A stretch of DNA of 13,486 nt from Candidatus Minthenecus merdequi (GCA_018064385.1 JAGHVI010000205.1:1-13486); one strand, 5' to 3'. Positions 1 to 7,793 are shown, numbered from the stretch's first letter. The notes: generated by a model from the letters alone, not told the origin. Translations and numbers: made by a program.

Positions 1-78
1 CGCTAAATTGAACTACATTTTGCGACATTTTTGTCGAAAATTATCAACCTTTTATGCGTTTATAAGAAAAAAAAGTCA

Positions 79-86
79 TAACTTTG
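79..86 (+). promoter_or_regulatory. Bacteroidota-type -7 promoter element for the hydE operon
   Basis: The bases TAACTTTG match the Bacteroidota -7 consensus TAnnTTTG exactly. A start 5-9 bases downstream would place the mRNA end at about 91-95, only some 7-11 bases before the ATG at 102. I see no clear TTTG at the -33 position, so the match rests on the -7 box alone. Confidence 0.6.
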
Positions 87-101
87 CCGTATATTTCACA
101 C

Positions 102-1151
102 ATGCAATCATTAACCATTACAACCTTGACAGACAGCGAAATATTGGAATTACTGACCACTGAAGATACTTCCGTGGTCGAGAATTTGCACCATCGTGCG
201 CGTGCCGTCACCCAGAGTGTCTATGGCGACAATGTTTTTGCGCGTGGTCTTATCGAGATTTCCAGCTTTTGCCGAAACAACTGTTACTATTGTGGTTTGA
301 GACGCGATAACAGTATTGCTGAACGCTACAGACTTACGCCTGAAACAATAATAGAGGCTTGCGACAATGGGTATTCACTTGGTCTTAGGTCGTTTGTGCT
401 ACAGGGTGGCGAGGATTTTTGGTTTCGAGACCAACGATTGGCTGAGATTGTTCGCACCATAAAAAGCAATCACCCTGATGTTGCAGTGACTTTGTCGGTT
501 GGTGAGCAGGATAAGTCAACTTACCGCTTATGGCGCGAAGCCGGTGCTGACCGTTACCTGCTTCGTCACGAAACAGCTGACCCTCAATTGTACTACCATC
601 TCCACCCTCAAGAAATGTCGTACGACAACCGACTGAGATGTCTTAGTGATTTAAAGGATTTAGGCTATCAAACCGGATGTGGCTTTATGGTTGATGCTCC
701 TGGGTGTACGACAGAAGGGTATCTGAAGGACATACGGTTGATTGAAATGTTACAACCTGCCATGGTGGGCATCGGTCCGTTCATACCTGCCACTGGCACA
801 CCTTTTGGTAACTGCACACAGGGGTCAGCTGAAATGACTCTTCGTTTGCTTTCTGTCATACGACTGACATGTCCGAACGTTCTCCTGCCTGCAACAACAG
901 CTCTCGACGCAATACTCGAAGATGGTATGGAACGTGGTGTCCTTGCCGGTGCAAATGTCATCATGCCAAACATTACTCCAATGAGTGAACGAGGAAAATA
1001 CTCAATATATAACAACAAACATATTACTGGCAGTGATGCCGCTGAGTCTCTGTCCCTGACAAGTGCCAGACTTAGCAAAATTGGCAGAAAACTAACTCTA
1101 TCCCGAGGGGATTTCGTCCCTTATGGTAAATATTTTGAGAGTATAAACTAA
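102..1151 (+). CDS. hydE: [FeFe] hydrogenase H-cluster radical SAM maturase HydE
   Basis: HydE is a cytoplasmic radical SAM enzyme that works with HydG and HydF to assemble the 2Fe subcluster of [FeFe] hydrogenase. From the ATG at 102 the protein is 349 aa. The cluster motif CRNNCYYCGLRRDN (CxxxCxxC, cysteines at 57, 61 and 64) carries the CGLRRDN signature of HydE. Other family blocks are LQGGED, ADRYLLRHETA, MVGIGPFIP, PATTA and ANVIMPN. An in-frame TTG at 84 would add six residues, but it lies inside the -7 promoter element, so ATG 102 is preferred. No cysteine remains in the last 80 or so residues, so the second C-terminal cluster site seen in some HydE proteins is absent; that site is known to be dispensable. 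The stop codon is 9 bases before the RND adaptor gene. HydF is encoded at the other end of the window and HydG is not present. The related PylB/BioB families are less likely because of the CGLRRDN motif. Confidence 0.95.
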   Translation: MQSLTITTLTDSEILELLTTEDTSVVENLHHRARAVTQSVYGDNVFARGLIEISSFCRNNCYYCGLRRDNSIAERYRLTPETIIEACDNGYSLGLRSFVLQGGEDFWFRDQRLAEIVRTIKSNHPDVAVTLSVGEQDKSTYRLWREAGADRYLLRHETADPQLYYHLHPQEMSYDNRLRCLSDLKDLGYQTGCGFMVDAPGCTTEGYLKDIRLIEMLQPAMVGIGPFIPATGTPFGNCTQGSAEMTLRLLSVIRLTCPNVLLPATTALDAILEDGMERGVLAGANVIMPNITPMSERGKYSIYNNKHITGSDAAESLSLTSARLSKIGRKLTLSRGDFVPYGKYFESIN

Positions 1152-1160
1152 TACACATAA

Positions 1161-2171
1161 ATGAAAAAACAAATTTTTTTATTGACATTAACTGCATTAC
1201 TCGTAGGATGCAATAGCGGTAAGAGAAAAAACGATACAACAACCGTGAAGGTTGAGGTGATGCAAATCGATTCTTTCTCCGACTACGCCTCGACATGCTA
1301 CATTGGTTATGTCGAACCTGTGAAAGAGGCATCCCTCTTCTCGCTTCATCAAGGAACTGTCTCTAATGTGAATGTTCGCGAAGGGGAATATGTTAAAGCA
1401 GGAACAATTATTGCCGAAATTGAGTCTCAAAGTGTAAAGTCTGCTGTATCAGCGGCTGAAGCTACTCTTCGTCAGGCCGAAGACGGATTGGCAAGAGCTG
1501 AGAAAGTCTATGAATCAAAAGGCATCGCAGATGTCAAAATGGTCGAATTACAGACTCGGGTCGAACAAGCTCGTGCTGCAGCTGAAACCAGCCGCAAATC
1601 ATTGTCGGAATGTCGTATAACAGCTCCTTTCTCTGGAATAATATCATCGCTCAACGCAACAATAGGTGTTGACGTGACCCCTGCCTCTCAGATTGCCACG
1701 ATTATGGATATCTCGAAGGTAAAATTCAACATCTCTGTTCCCGAAAAAAGCATAAATCGTCTCGAAGTCAACGACACTGCCATTATCGTAATACCTTCAA
1801 TTTCCAAAAAAATGAAGGCTGTGGTCGAAAGCAAAGGCATTGTCGGCTCTCTGCTCTCTCACACATACAATTGCCAACTGAAACCCTTGGCAGATGATAA
1901 GAAAATTATGCCTGGAATGATGTGCAAGGTCTATCCTGAAACTGACGAACTGAAAGGTGTAGTGGTGATTCCTGCTGATATTATCAGAATGGACAATAAC
2001 GGAAAATATGTATGGTGCGTAGAAACCGATTCGACTGTCAGCAAACGCTATATAACCTTAGGTGAATTTGTAGGAAGAGGTGTTGTCGTACATTCCGGAC
2101 TTTCTTTTGGCGAGGAGTTGATAATTAAAGGTGCTCAGAAGGTCAGTTCGGGTATGAAAGTTGAATACTGA
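1161..2171 (+). CDS. RND efflux pump periplasmic adaptor (membrane fusion lipoprotein)
   Basis: This 336-aa protein is a periplasmic adaptor of the HlyD/AcrA class that links an inner-membrane RND pump to an outer-membrane channel. It opens with a lipoprotein signal: two lysines, a hydrophobic run and the lipobox LVGC, with Cys17 as the lipidation site, which suggests inner-membrane anchoring. Residues about 55-75 form the first half of a lipoyl-like fold (QGTVSNVNVREGEYVKAG). An Ala/Glu/Arg-rich helical hairpin covers about 80-148. The second lipoyl half follows at about 150-160 (ITAPFSGIISS), and then beta-barrel and membrane-proximal domains. It starts 9 bases after the hydE stop and ends 14 bases before the pump gene, consistent with one transcript. 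The substrate cannot be told from the sequence. Confidence 0.92.
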   Translation: MKKQIFLLTLTALLVGCNSGKRKNDTTTVKVEVMQIDSFSDYASTCYIGYVEPVKEASLFSLHQGTVSNVNVREGEYVKAGTIIAEIESQSVKSAVSAAEATLRQAEDGLARAEKVYESKGIADVKMVELQTRVEQARAAAETSRKSLSECRITAPFSGIISSLNATIGVDVTPASQIATIMDISKVKFNISVPEKSINRLEVNDTAIIVIPSISKKMKAVVESKGIVGSLLSHTYNCQLKPLADDKKIMPGMMCKVYPETDELKGVVVIPADIIRMDNNGKYVWCVETDSTVSKRYITLGEFVGRGVVVHSGLSFGEELIIKGAQKVSSGMKVEY

Positions 2172-2173
2172 AC

Positions 2174-2179
2174 AGGAGG
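2174..2179 (+). promoter_or_regulatory. Shine-Dalgarno site of the RND pump gene
   Basis: AGGAGG lies 6 bases upstream of the ATG at 2186. It is the only textbook Shine-Dalgarno sequence I noticed in the window. It fixes the pump start and suggests independent, efficient initiation on the polycistronic message. Confidence 0.7.
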
Positions 2180-2185
2180 GTTGTT

Positions 2186-5100
2186 ATGTTACGTAAAAAC
2201 ATCATTTCGTGGTCTGTTATGCACGGCAAGATTGTTACAGTCATTGTGACAGCTCTTGTGCTTGTCGGCATTTATGGCACTTTTGTTATGAACAAGGACG
2301 AGTTCCCAACATTCCATATCAAACAAGGACTTGTCGCTGCTGTCTATCCTGGTGCTTCAGCACGCGAAGTCGAACAGCAAGTTACCAAACCTTTGGAAGA
2401 GATGCTCTTCGCTTTCCCTGAAGTCTCCCGATCTACAACTTATTCTTACTCAAAAAACGGCATTTGCTACATTTATGTTGACCTTGTTGTCCCTCAAGAA
2501 GAAAAAGACGAAACCTGGTCGAAAATCAAGCATAAACTGAACACTGCCAAACGCCAACTGCCCGCAGGTGTGCTGGGTGTTGCTGTAATCGATGGCTTTT
2601 CGGAAGTGTCTGCAATGCTCGTTTCAATCGAGTCTGACGACAAAGGTCCTTCGGAACTCAAGGAATATGCCGAAGAGTTGTCCGAACGTCTCCAAAATAT
2701 TGAAGAACTCGCTGCTGTCAAAATTGTCGGTACACGTGACGAGGAGATTGCTGTAATGGTTGATGCCGACAAATTATCCCTTTACGGCATTTCGCCTACT
2801 ACGCTTATGATTGACTTCCAGACTTCGGGATTCCTTGCTTCAAGCGGAACACTGTCAACTGACCGTCTGAATTCTCCAATATATATTAACAGCAACATTA
2901 CTACCGAAGGAGAAATTGCCGACCATATCGTTTATACCGACCCGCAAGGTAACACTTTGAGACTTAGAGATATTGCTACAATCGAACGAAGATACAGCAA
3001 ACCTTCTTCGGCTGTGTCATTCAACGGAAAAGAAGCTGTCATACTCAGCATTGAGATGCGCGAAAAAAACAATATCGTCGATTTCGGGCGTGATGTACGC
3101 AAGGTGATTGACGATTTCGAGGCTTCATTGCCTCGCAGTGTCCACCTCTCAACCATAACTGACCAACCGAAAGTTGTTGACGATTCCGTAATCTCTTTCC
3201 TTCGTGACCTTATCATCTCGATTGTGGTCGTTATTGCTGTTATGTTAGTCCTTTTCCCGATGAAATCGGCTCTTATCGCTTCTTCGGGTGTCCCTGTCTG
3301 CACTGCTATAGCTGTTGCTGCGATGTTTATATGCGGCATTGACCTCAACACTGTTACCCTGGCAGGTTTGATTGTCACCTTGGGAATGATAGTCGATGAC
3401 TCAATCATCACTATGGATGGCTATATGGCTAACCTGAAACCCGGAGTTAACCCAATCGAAGCTGCATCACAATCAGGGTACGAACTGATAGTGCCAATGC
3501 TGCTCGCTACATCTGCCATCTGTATGATGTTTTTCCCTATACCGCATGTGATTTCAGGGTATTTAGGTGATTTCGTACGCTTATTCCCCTGGGTAATCAC
3601 CTTTGCTCTTGCCACTTCGCTGGCGTATGCTGTCTTTGTAGTACCTTCGCTTGAGGTGAAGTTCATCAAAGCAGCAGATGTCAAAGACCATAAACCAACT
3701 AAGATTGAACGCCTGCAACATATATTCTTCAATGCATTGCAAAACGGATATGAATGGTTGCAGGAGCGTTGTTTCCGTATGCCGAAACTGACAATCTGTG
3801 TAGGCATCGGGGTAATTGCGGCAGGCATACTGATGTTCACCCGACTGAACATTCAGATGATGCCACGCGCTGCACGAAATTTCTTTGCTGTTGAAGTCTA
3901 TTTAGAGAGCAATGCCACGCTGTCCCAGACGCGCCAAGTGACAGACTCGCTTGAAAAAATGTTTCTGGCGGACAAAAACGTTAAGTCGGTCACTACATTT
4001 GCGGGTACTTCCGCACCCCGTTTTATGGCAACCTATGCCCCGATGCTGCCGTCACAGAATTTCGCTCAGATTATCGTCAATACGAAGTCGGCAAAAGCAA
4101 CCAACAAGCTGCTGAAGGAGTATCAAAGCAAGTATGCCAACATATTCCCCAATGCGACACTGAAATATAAGCAGATGGATTATCAAGCGACTCCCACCCC
4201 TCTGGAGTATCATGTGCAAGGAGGCTCGTACGAGGAGATGGCGTCCATTGCCGACACCATCAAGAATTTTATGGCAAGTATGGGCGATGAGTTGCAGTGC
4301 ATACGCAGTTCGGCTGACGGATTTATTTCGTCGGTTGGAATAGATATGGACCCTGACGAAGCTGCAAGACTTGGCATTAACCGTACGATTTTGGCTTTGT
4401 ACCTGACAGGTTCGATGAACGGCAGACCTATTACCACCCTCTACGAAGGAAATAATAAGTTGCCCGTGGTGCTGTACAATAATAATATCTCGGACAGCGT
4501 CAGTTACGATGTGCTGGGGTCGCAAATGATTCCGACAACTATGCCAGGCGTGAGCGTGCCGCTGAATAGTGTGGCAACTATGTCACCCAAAATCGATGCT
4601 GAACAGTATTACAGGCTGGCGGGGCACGAGGCAATCAGCATTGGCGCAGACTTGAGATATGGAGAGAGTCACCCTTCGGCGAAAAAAAAGATTGACCATT
4701 TTGTTTCGACACTGGATTTGCCAGACGGCATAAGTGTGGAATCGGGCGGACTGGCTTCAATCAACGAGAAGGTTATCCCGGAAATCATTGTGGCTTTCGT
4801 TCTGGCTGTCGGGGTGCTTTTTGTGTTTCTGCTATTCCATTTCCGCAAGTTGTCCTTAGCCGTACTGACAATGGTTATGGCTATGCTGTGCCTGTTCGGA
4901 GCTTTTGTCGGACTATGGATTTTTGATTTGGACTTTGGACTGACATCGGTTCTTGGATTGATTTCGCTGGTGGGTATTATTGTGCGAAACGGTATAATTA
5001 TGTTTGAGTATGCCGAGGAACTGAGGTTCAAATGCGGTTATGACCTCCGTTCGGCTGCAATGGAGGCTGGCAAGAGACGTATGCGCCCTATTTTCCTTAC

Positions 5101-5269
5101 ATCGTGCACAACGGCTCTTGGCGTAATCCCTATGATTATTGCAGGCGATTTGCTCTGGATGCCTATGGGCGTTGTGATATGCTTTGGGACAATGCTGTCA
5201 ATTGTGCTGATAGTTATTATGATGCCTATCTCGTACTGGCAGATTTTCAAGAACAATGCTGTACGGTGA
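2186..5269 (+). CDS. RND-family efflux pump, inner-membrane permease (AcrB-like)
   Basis: This 1027-aa protein has the usual length of an RND exporter, a proton-driven trimeric pump that takes substrates from the periplasm or inner membrane. It shows the expected pattern: a first membrane helix near 15-35, a long periplasmic loop, a helix block at about 336-500, a second large loop, and a final helix block near 865-1020. The proton-relay aspartates are present in TM4 (GMIVDDSI, D404 and D405). In TM10 the lysine usually found in AcrB (K940) is replaced by arginine (R934 in GIIVRNGII). It is preceded by its adaptor gene and a strong ribosome binding site. No TolC/OprM homologue follows, so the outer-membrane partner must be encoded elsewhere. 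Leucine codon choice changes along the gene: CTT/CTC are frequent in the first third and CTG dominates the last part. Drug or metal specificity is not assigned. Confidence 0.95.
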   Translation: MLRKNIISWSVMHGKIVTVIVTALVLVGIYGTFVMNKDEFPTFHIKQGLVAAVYPGASAREVEQQVTKPLEEMLFAFPEVSRSTTYSYSKNGICYIYVDLVVPQEEKDETWSKIKHKLNTAKRQLPAGVLGVAVIDGFSEVSAMLVSIESDDKGPSELKEYAEELSERLQNIEELAAVKIVGTRDEEIAVMVDADKLSLYGISPTTLMIDFQTSGFLASSGTLSTDRLNSPIYINSNITTEGEIADHIVYTDPQGNTLRLRDIATIERRYSKPSSAVSFNGKEAVILSIEMREKNNIVDFGRDVRKVIDDFEASLPRSVHLSTITDQPKVVDDSVISFLRDLIISIVVVIAVMLVLFPMKSALIASSGVPVCTAIAVAAMFICGIDLNTVTLAGLIVTLGMIVDDSIITMDGYMANLKPGVNPIEAASQSGYELIVPMLLATSAICMMFFPIPHVISGYLGDFVRLFPWVITFALATSLAYAVFVVPSLEVKFIKAADVKDHKPTKIERLQHIFFNALQNGYEWLQERCFRMPKLTICVGIGVIAAGILMFTRLNIQMMPRAARNFFAVEVYLESNATLSQTRQVTDSLEKMFLADKNVKSVTTFAGTSAPRFMATYAPMLPSQNFAQIIVNTKSAKATNKLLKEYQSKYANIFPNATLKYKQMDYQATPTPLEYHVQGGSYEEMASIADTIKNFMASMGDELQCIRSSADGFISSVGIDMDPDEAARLGINRTILALYLTGSMNGRPITTLYEGNNKLPVVLYNNNISDSVSYDVLGSQMIPTTMPGVSVPLNSVATMSPKIDAEQYYRLAGHEAISIGADLRYGESHPSAKKKIDHFVSTLDLPDGISVESGGLASINEKVIPEIIVAFVLAVGVLFVFLLFHFRKLSLAVLTMVMAMLCLFGAFVGLWIFDLDFGLTSVLGLISLVGIIVRNGIIMFEYAEELRFKCGYDLRSAAMEAGKRRMRPIFLTSCTTALGVIPMIIAGDLLWMPMGVVICFGTMLSIVLIVIMMPISYWQIFKNNAVR

Positions 5270-5304
5270 ACAGGCTGACCTTGCCGACGATTTGTTTTTG
5301 TTGC

Positions 5305-5424
5305 TTATACACCGATGCAACCTGCTACGAGAGTGAAATTCTGTACATCTTCTTCGGCATCCACACGGCAAACGTGGTGCGGTTGGGTAATAGGATAGAG
5401 CGTAAAATATAAACCTATAGGTGT
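5305..5424 (-). other. Short protein-like open frame of unknown origin
   Basis: This 40-codon minus-strand frame has no good start. It begins directly after, and in frame with, the stop codon of the transposase remnant at 5425-5427. Its translation has a protein-like composition (YPITQPHHVCRVDAEEDVQNF and then FTLVAGCIGV before a TAA). It could be a decayed gene end or part of a dispersed repeat. I do not recognise a family. The rest of 5270-5424 holds nothing else I can name, and no terminator for the RND operon is obvious there. Confidence 0.2.
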
Positions 5425-5665
5425 TTATGATATTGTCTGAATAATCATAGTTACCTCATCCTCGGTGAGACCTACATACTTGCTAATCAAAGAGATACTT
5501 AATCCATCTGCATACATGTTTGACACCACCTGTCTCACTCTTTCGTCAACTCATAGTATCTAAGTTCTTGAGTATGTAAATCCATTTGTCGTATGTAGTC
5601 TTGCACTCTTTTTCGCTTTTTACAAATCTCGGCAGTTCAATACTATACAAAGGCAATTTCTTCAT
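5425..5665 (-). pseudogene. Decayed PD-(D/E)XK nuclease family transposase (C-terminal fragments)
   Basis: Two minus-strand fragments in different frames resemble parts of the Rpn/PD-(D/E)XK family transposases common in Bacteroidota. The first, 5665-5546 (39 codons from an ATG to TGA), reads LYSIELPRFVKSEKE then TYDKWIYILKNLDTM, matching the 'ELPKF ... D-KW-Y-LKN-' region of those proteins. The second, 5547-5425 (40 codons and TAA), reads DERVRQVVSNMYADGLSISL then ISKYVGLTEDEV, matching the C-terminal '-A-MLADGLS---I-KYTGLSEEEI' tail. In intact relatives the two blocks are separated by a long Glu/Gly-rich stretch, so an internal deletion with a -1 frame change has joined them. The nuclease core is gone. 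The element is dead and marks a former insertion between the convergent RND and xseAB transcripts. Confidence 0.6.
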
Positions 5666-5744
5666 TTCCAATTATTTGCGCATACAAATCTCCAATTGCT
5701 CGTATCTGTTCTTTTTCAAGTGAATTTATAGAACTCACCTAAAG

Positions 5745-5909
5745 TCAATTAGTCAAATCTTTTTCCAAAAGAGTTAACTCGTTTTGGCATTCGGTTATGA
5801 GTTTCTGCGCCTCGCGTATGTGTGTTATCATAGTGGAAGGGTCTATGTTGCCACTGTTGATGAGGTTGATGATTTCCTCTACCCGTTTTAGTTTCTCGCT
5901 ATAAGTCAT
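5745..5909 (-). CDS. xseB: Exodeoxyribonuclease VII small subunit
   Basis: This 54-aa protein is the small subunit of exonuclease VII, which degrades single-stranded DNA together with XseA. It begins MTYSEKLKRVEEIINLINSG and has the expected amphipathic two-helix layout, with an 'I-x-T-M-I-x-x-I-x-E-A-x-x-L-I-x-x-C' pattern in the middle and a final LLEKDL. It is shorter than many XseB proteins (about 60-80 aa) but complete from ATG to TGA. Its ATG overlaps the xseA stop by 4 bases (ATGA), the usual arrangement for this pair and a sign of translational coupling. Downstream, 5666-5744 is non-coding debris next to the transposase remnant. Confidence 0.88.
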   Translation of the reverse strand: MTYSEKLKRVEEIINLINSGNIDPSTMITHIREAQKLITECQNELTLLEKDLTN

Positions 5910-7129
5910 ATTGTCTTTGATTTGATTGTGCCATTGGCTGTTAATGTTTCGATGGTTTGATTAGGAAGAATGTCAGCCGAGGATGTCACTATGCGACCAT
6001 CGCATGTGGTGATTGTGTAGCCACGGCGAAGAATGTTTTTGGGGTGCAAAAGCGTCAGTTTATCGGAGTAGTTCACCAATTTGTGATGCTCATTTTCGAG
6101 AAAATGCGAGATAGATGAGGTGAGATTCTGACTCAGCGATTCAAGTTTATGATTAGATTTCTCTATGAACATTTCGGCAGACTTAGTGACATTTAACTCA
6201 AGAAGGTTAAGACGAGTGCGGTTTTGTTGGAGAAAATGCGATGAAGATTGTTGCAACGCTATGGTTAATTCCGCAAGATGGGAGGCTATAGCAGCGGTTT
6301 GTGATATGATATATTCGGCTGTAGCAGTTGGTGTAATAGCATTATGATAGGCAACCATATCAAGTATGGAGGTGTCGCGATGATGACCAATCCCTGTTAT
6401 TACTGGAATTTTACACAAGGCACAAGCAGTGGCTATAGCCTCGGAATCAAAGGCGAGAAGGTCGGAGGATGCTCCTCCTCCGCGGATTATTACCACAATA
6501 TCGTAACTGTCAATTGATATTGCTGATAATGCTTGTATGATGCTTTGTTCGGTACGCTCTCCTTGCATTACTGCGGGAAAGAGTTGCGTGATGTATGTGA
6601 AATGATAAGGATTATTAGTTAGTGTGTTGAGAAAGTCCGTGTATCCTGCTGCAGACTCTGATGATATGATGGCAATGCGTTTGACTGGCACTGGGTAATG
6701 CAGCATTTTGTTCTTCCCAATGAGACCTTTTTCCTGTAGCCTTTTGATGATTTCAAGACGGCGTTGCTGCATATCACCAATGGTATATGTAGGATCTATA
6801 TCAGTGATATTAAGGGATATGCCGTATTTTTGACTGTACGAGAAAGAGGCAGCAAGCATTACCTTCATACCTGCGGCAAGGTGGCGGTCGGCTGCAAGTA
6901 GAAATTTGGAGAAAATTGTTGTCGCTACGTTGCGCCATATTGTGGCACGTGCTTCTGCTATTGTGTTGTCCGAGTCGCCTGCTTTTTGGATAAGTTCGAG
7001 GTATGCGTGTCCGTTTGTATTGCGGTTGAGGGATTTGATTTCGGCAGTAACCCAAAAACGATTTTCAGACCATAGGTCAATATGGTCCTTTAACATTGTC
7101 GTAGCTTCGTATAGTGTTATTGATTTCAT
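5906..7129 (-). CDS. xseA: Exodeoxyribonuclease VII large subunit
   Basis: XseA is the catalytic large subunit of exonuclease VII, which cuts single-stranded DNA into oligonucleotides during repair and recombination. The 407-aa protein has an N-terminal OB-fold (about 1-112) with the expected FWVTAEIKSL and GHAYLEL blocks. The catalytic domain follows, with IAIISSESAAGYTDF, the strongly conserved RGGGASSDLLAFD (216-228), GIGHHRDTSILD (246-257) and TPTATAE (267-273). After that comes a long helical, coiled-coil-like region (about 275-365) that in the family carries multiple XseB subunits, and a C-terminal RGYTI segment. Length is normal. It overlaps xseB by 4 bases. It starts 61 bases after the methyltransferase stop, with a strong inverted repeat in that gap. 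Confidence 0.95.
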   Translation of the reverse strand: MKSITLYEATTMLKDHIDLWSENRFWVTAEIKSLNRNTNGHAYLELIQKAGDSDNTIAEARATIWRNVATTIFSKFLLAADRHLAAGMKVMLAASFSYSQKYGISLNITDIDPTYTIGDMQQRRLEIIKRLQEKGLIGKNKMLHYPVPVKRIAIISSESAAGYTDFLNTLTNNPYHFTYITQLFPAVMQGERTEQSIIQALSAISIDSYDIVVIIRGGGASSDLLAFDSEAIATACALCKIPVITGIGHHRDTSILDMVAYHNAITPTATAEYIISQTAAIASHLAELTIALQQSSSHFLQQNRTRLNLLELNVTKSAEMFIEKSNHKLESLSQNLTSSISHFLENEHHKLVNYSDKLTLLHPKNILRRGYTITTCDGRIVTSSADILPNQTIETLTANGTIKSKTI

Positions 7130-7136
7130 ATCGAGT

Positions 7137-7186
7137 GGGTCAAGGGGATGGGTCAGACGTACCTGTCTCCTTGACCCTTTTGACCC
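7137..7186 (-). repeat. Nested GGGTCA/TGACCC inverted repeat upstream of xseA
   Basis: Two copies of GGGTCA (7137-7142, 7150-7155) face two copies of TGACCC (7172-7177, 7181-7186). A perfect 9-bp stem, GGGTCAAGG with CCTTGACCC, joins 7137-7145 to 7169-7177. A competing inner hairpin pairs GGGTC 7150-7154 with 7173-7177 and AGAC 7155-7158 with GTCT 7165-7168. There is no U tract, so it is not a standard intrinsic terminator. It fills most of the 61-base gap and ends 8 bases from the xseA start. It may be an mRNA structure, a protein site or a copy of a dispersed palindromic repeat. Confidence 0.55.
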
Positions 7187-7190
7187 TTTA

Positions 7191-7724
7191 TTAGTGACGG
7201 AGCATATACTGAGCTATGTTGTATATGACGATGCCTGCGGTAACAGCAACATTCAGCGAGTGCTTGGTGCCGTACTGAGGCAGTTCGAGGCATCCATCGC
7301 AAACATCAATGGCTTCCTGCTGAACTCCATTAACTTCGTTCCCCATGATAATGGCATATTTGACACCAGCCTCGGGGATAAAGTCGTCAAGAGCTGTCGA
7401 GCCAGTTGCCTGTTCAATCGCCAAAATCCTATAACCTTCTTCTCTCAACAGTTTCAGTGCGTCAAGAGTTTCATCAAATTGTTGCCAATCCACCGAAAAC
7501 TCCGCACCGAGTGCTGACTTATGGATTTCAGCGTTTGGTGGTGTGGCGGTTATTCCGCAGAGCATTATGCGTTCCACACGATAAGCATCAGAGGTACGGA
7601 AAATAGAGCCAACATTGTTGAGCGACCTAATGCCGTCAAGAACAACGACAAGGGGAATTTTGTCAGCAATCTTGAACTCGTCAGTTGAGATGCGAATAAT
7701 CTCTTCGGTAATGAGTTTTTTCAT
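7191..7724 (-). CDS. TrmH/SpoU-family RNA 2'-O-methyltransferase
   Basis: This 177-aa SPOUT methyltransferase probably methylates a ribose 2'-OH in tRNA or rRNA using S-adenosylmethionine. All three SpoU motifs are visible: motif 1 LNNVGSIFRTSDA (with the N-x-G-x-x-x-R signature, R43), motif 2 IMGNEVNGV (127-134) and motif 3 LPQYGTKHSLNVAVTAGI (148-165), the last forming the deep trefoil knot that binds the cofactor. It lacks the N-terminal substrate-binding domain of RlmB-type enzymes and so consists of the catalytic domain only, like TrmH/TrmL-type proteins. The target cannot be fixed from sequence. The start codon lies 5 bases after a terminator-like hairpin that follows efp, leaving no room for an ordinary leader if transcription starts in the gap. 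Confidence 0.88.
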   Translation of the reverse strand: MKKLITEEIIRISTDEFKIADKIPLVVVLDGIRSLNNVGSIFRTSDAYRVERIMLCGITATPPNAEIHKSALGAEFSVDWQQFDETLDALKLLREEGYRILAIEQATGSTALDDFIPEAGVKYAIIMGNEVNGVQQEAIDVCDGCLELPQYGTKHSLNVAVTAGIVIYNIAQYMLRH

Positions 7725-7729
7725 TATGC

Positions 7730-7763
7730 AAAAAGGCGCAACCCTACGGGAGAGGGATGCACC
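7730..7763 (-). terminator. Intrinsic terminator after efp, abutting the methyltransferase start
   Basis: On the minus strand GGTGCATCCCT (7763-7753) pairs with AGGGTTGCGCC (7745-7735) through 11 positions, with one G-U wobble and one U-U mismatch, around a 7-base loop. Five U residues follow (7734-7730). The start codon of the next gene is at 7724. The structure could end the efp message or act as an attenuator or translation-control hairpin for the methyltransferase. Confidence 0.7.
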
Positions 7764-7793
7764 TTCGAAAGTTATGGTAAACTATGAGAAAAA

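Noticed and set aside
20..45. Hairpin TTTTGCGACA / TGTCGAAAA upstream of hydE
   Set aside because: The stem is bulged and short, there is no U tract, and no gene end is visible next to it; not enough to call a terminator.
84..101. TTG start giving a HydE six residues longer
   Set aside because: The TTG lies within the TAACTTTG promoter element, and the ATG at 102 gives a full-length HydE.
5104..5412. Plus-strand open frame of 102 codons overlapping the end of the RND pump gene
   Set aside because: Most of it is an out-of-frame shadow of the pump gene and no family resemblance is visible.
5643..5738. 32-codon minus-strand frame from a GTG (SLEKEQIRAIGDLYAQIIGN)
   Set aside because: Protein-like in composition, but short, lacking a ribosome binding site, and overlapping the transposase remnant in another frame; likely debris.
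6906..7517. 203-codon plus-strand frame across the xseA/methyltransferase junction
   Set aside because: It is antisense to two clearly conserved genes and has no recognisable motif; a shadow frame.
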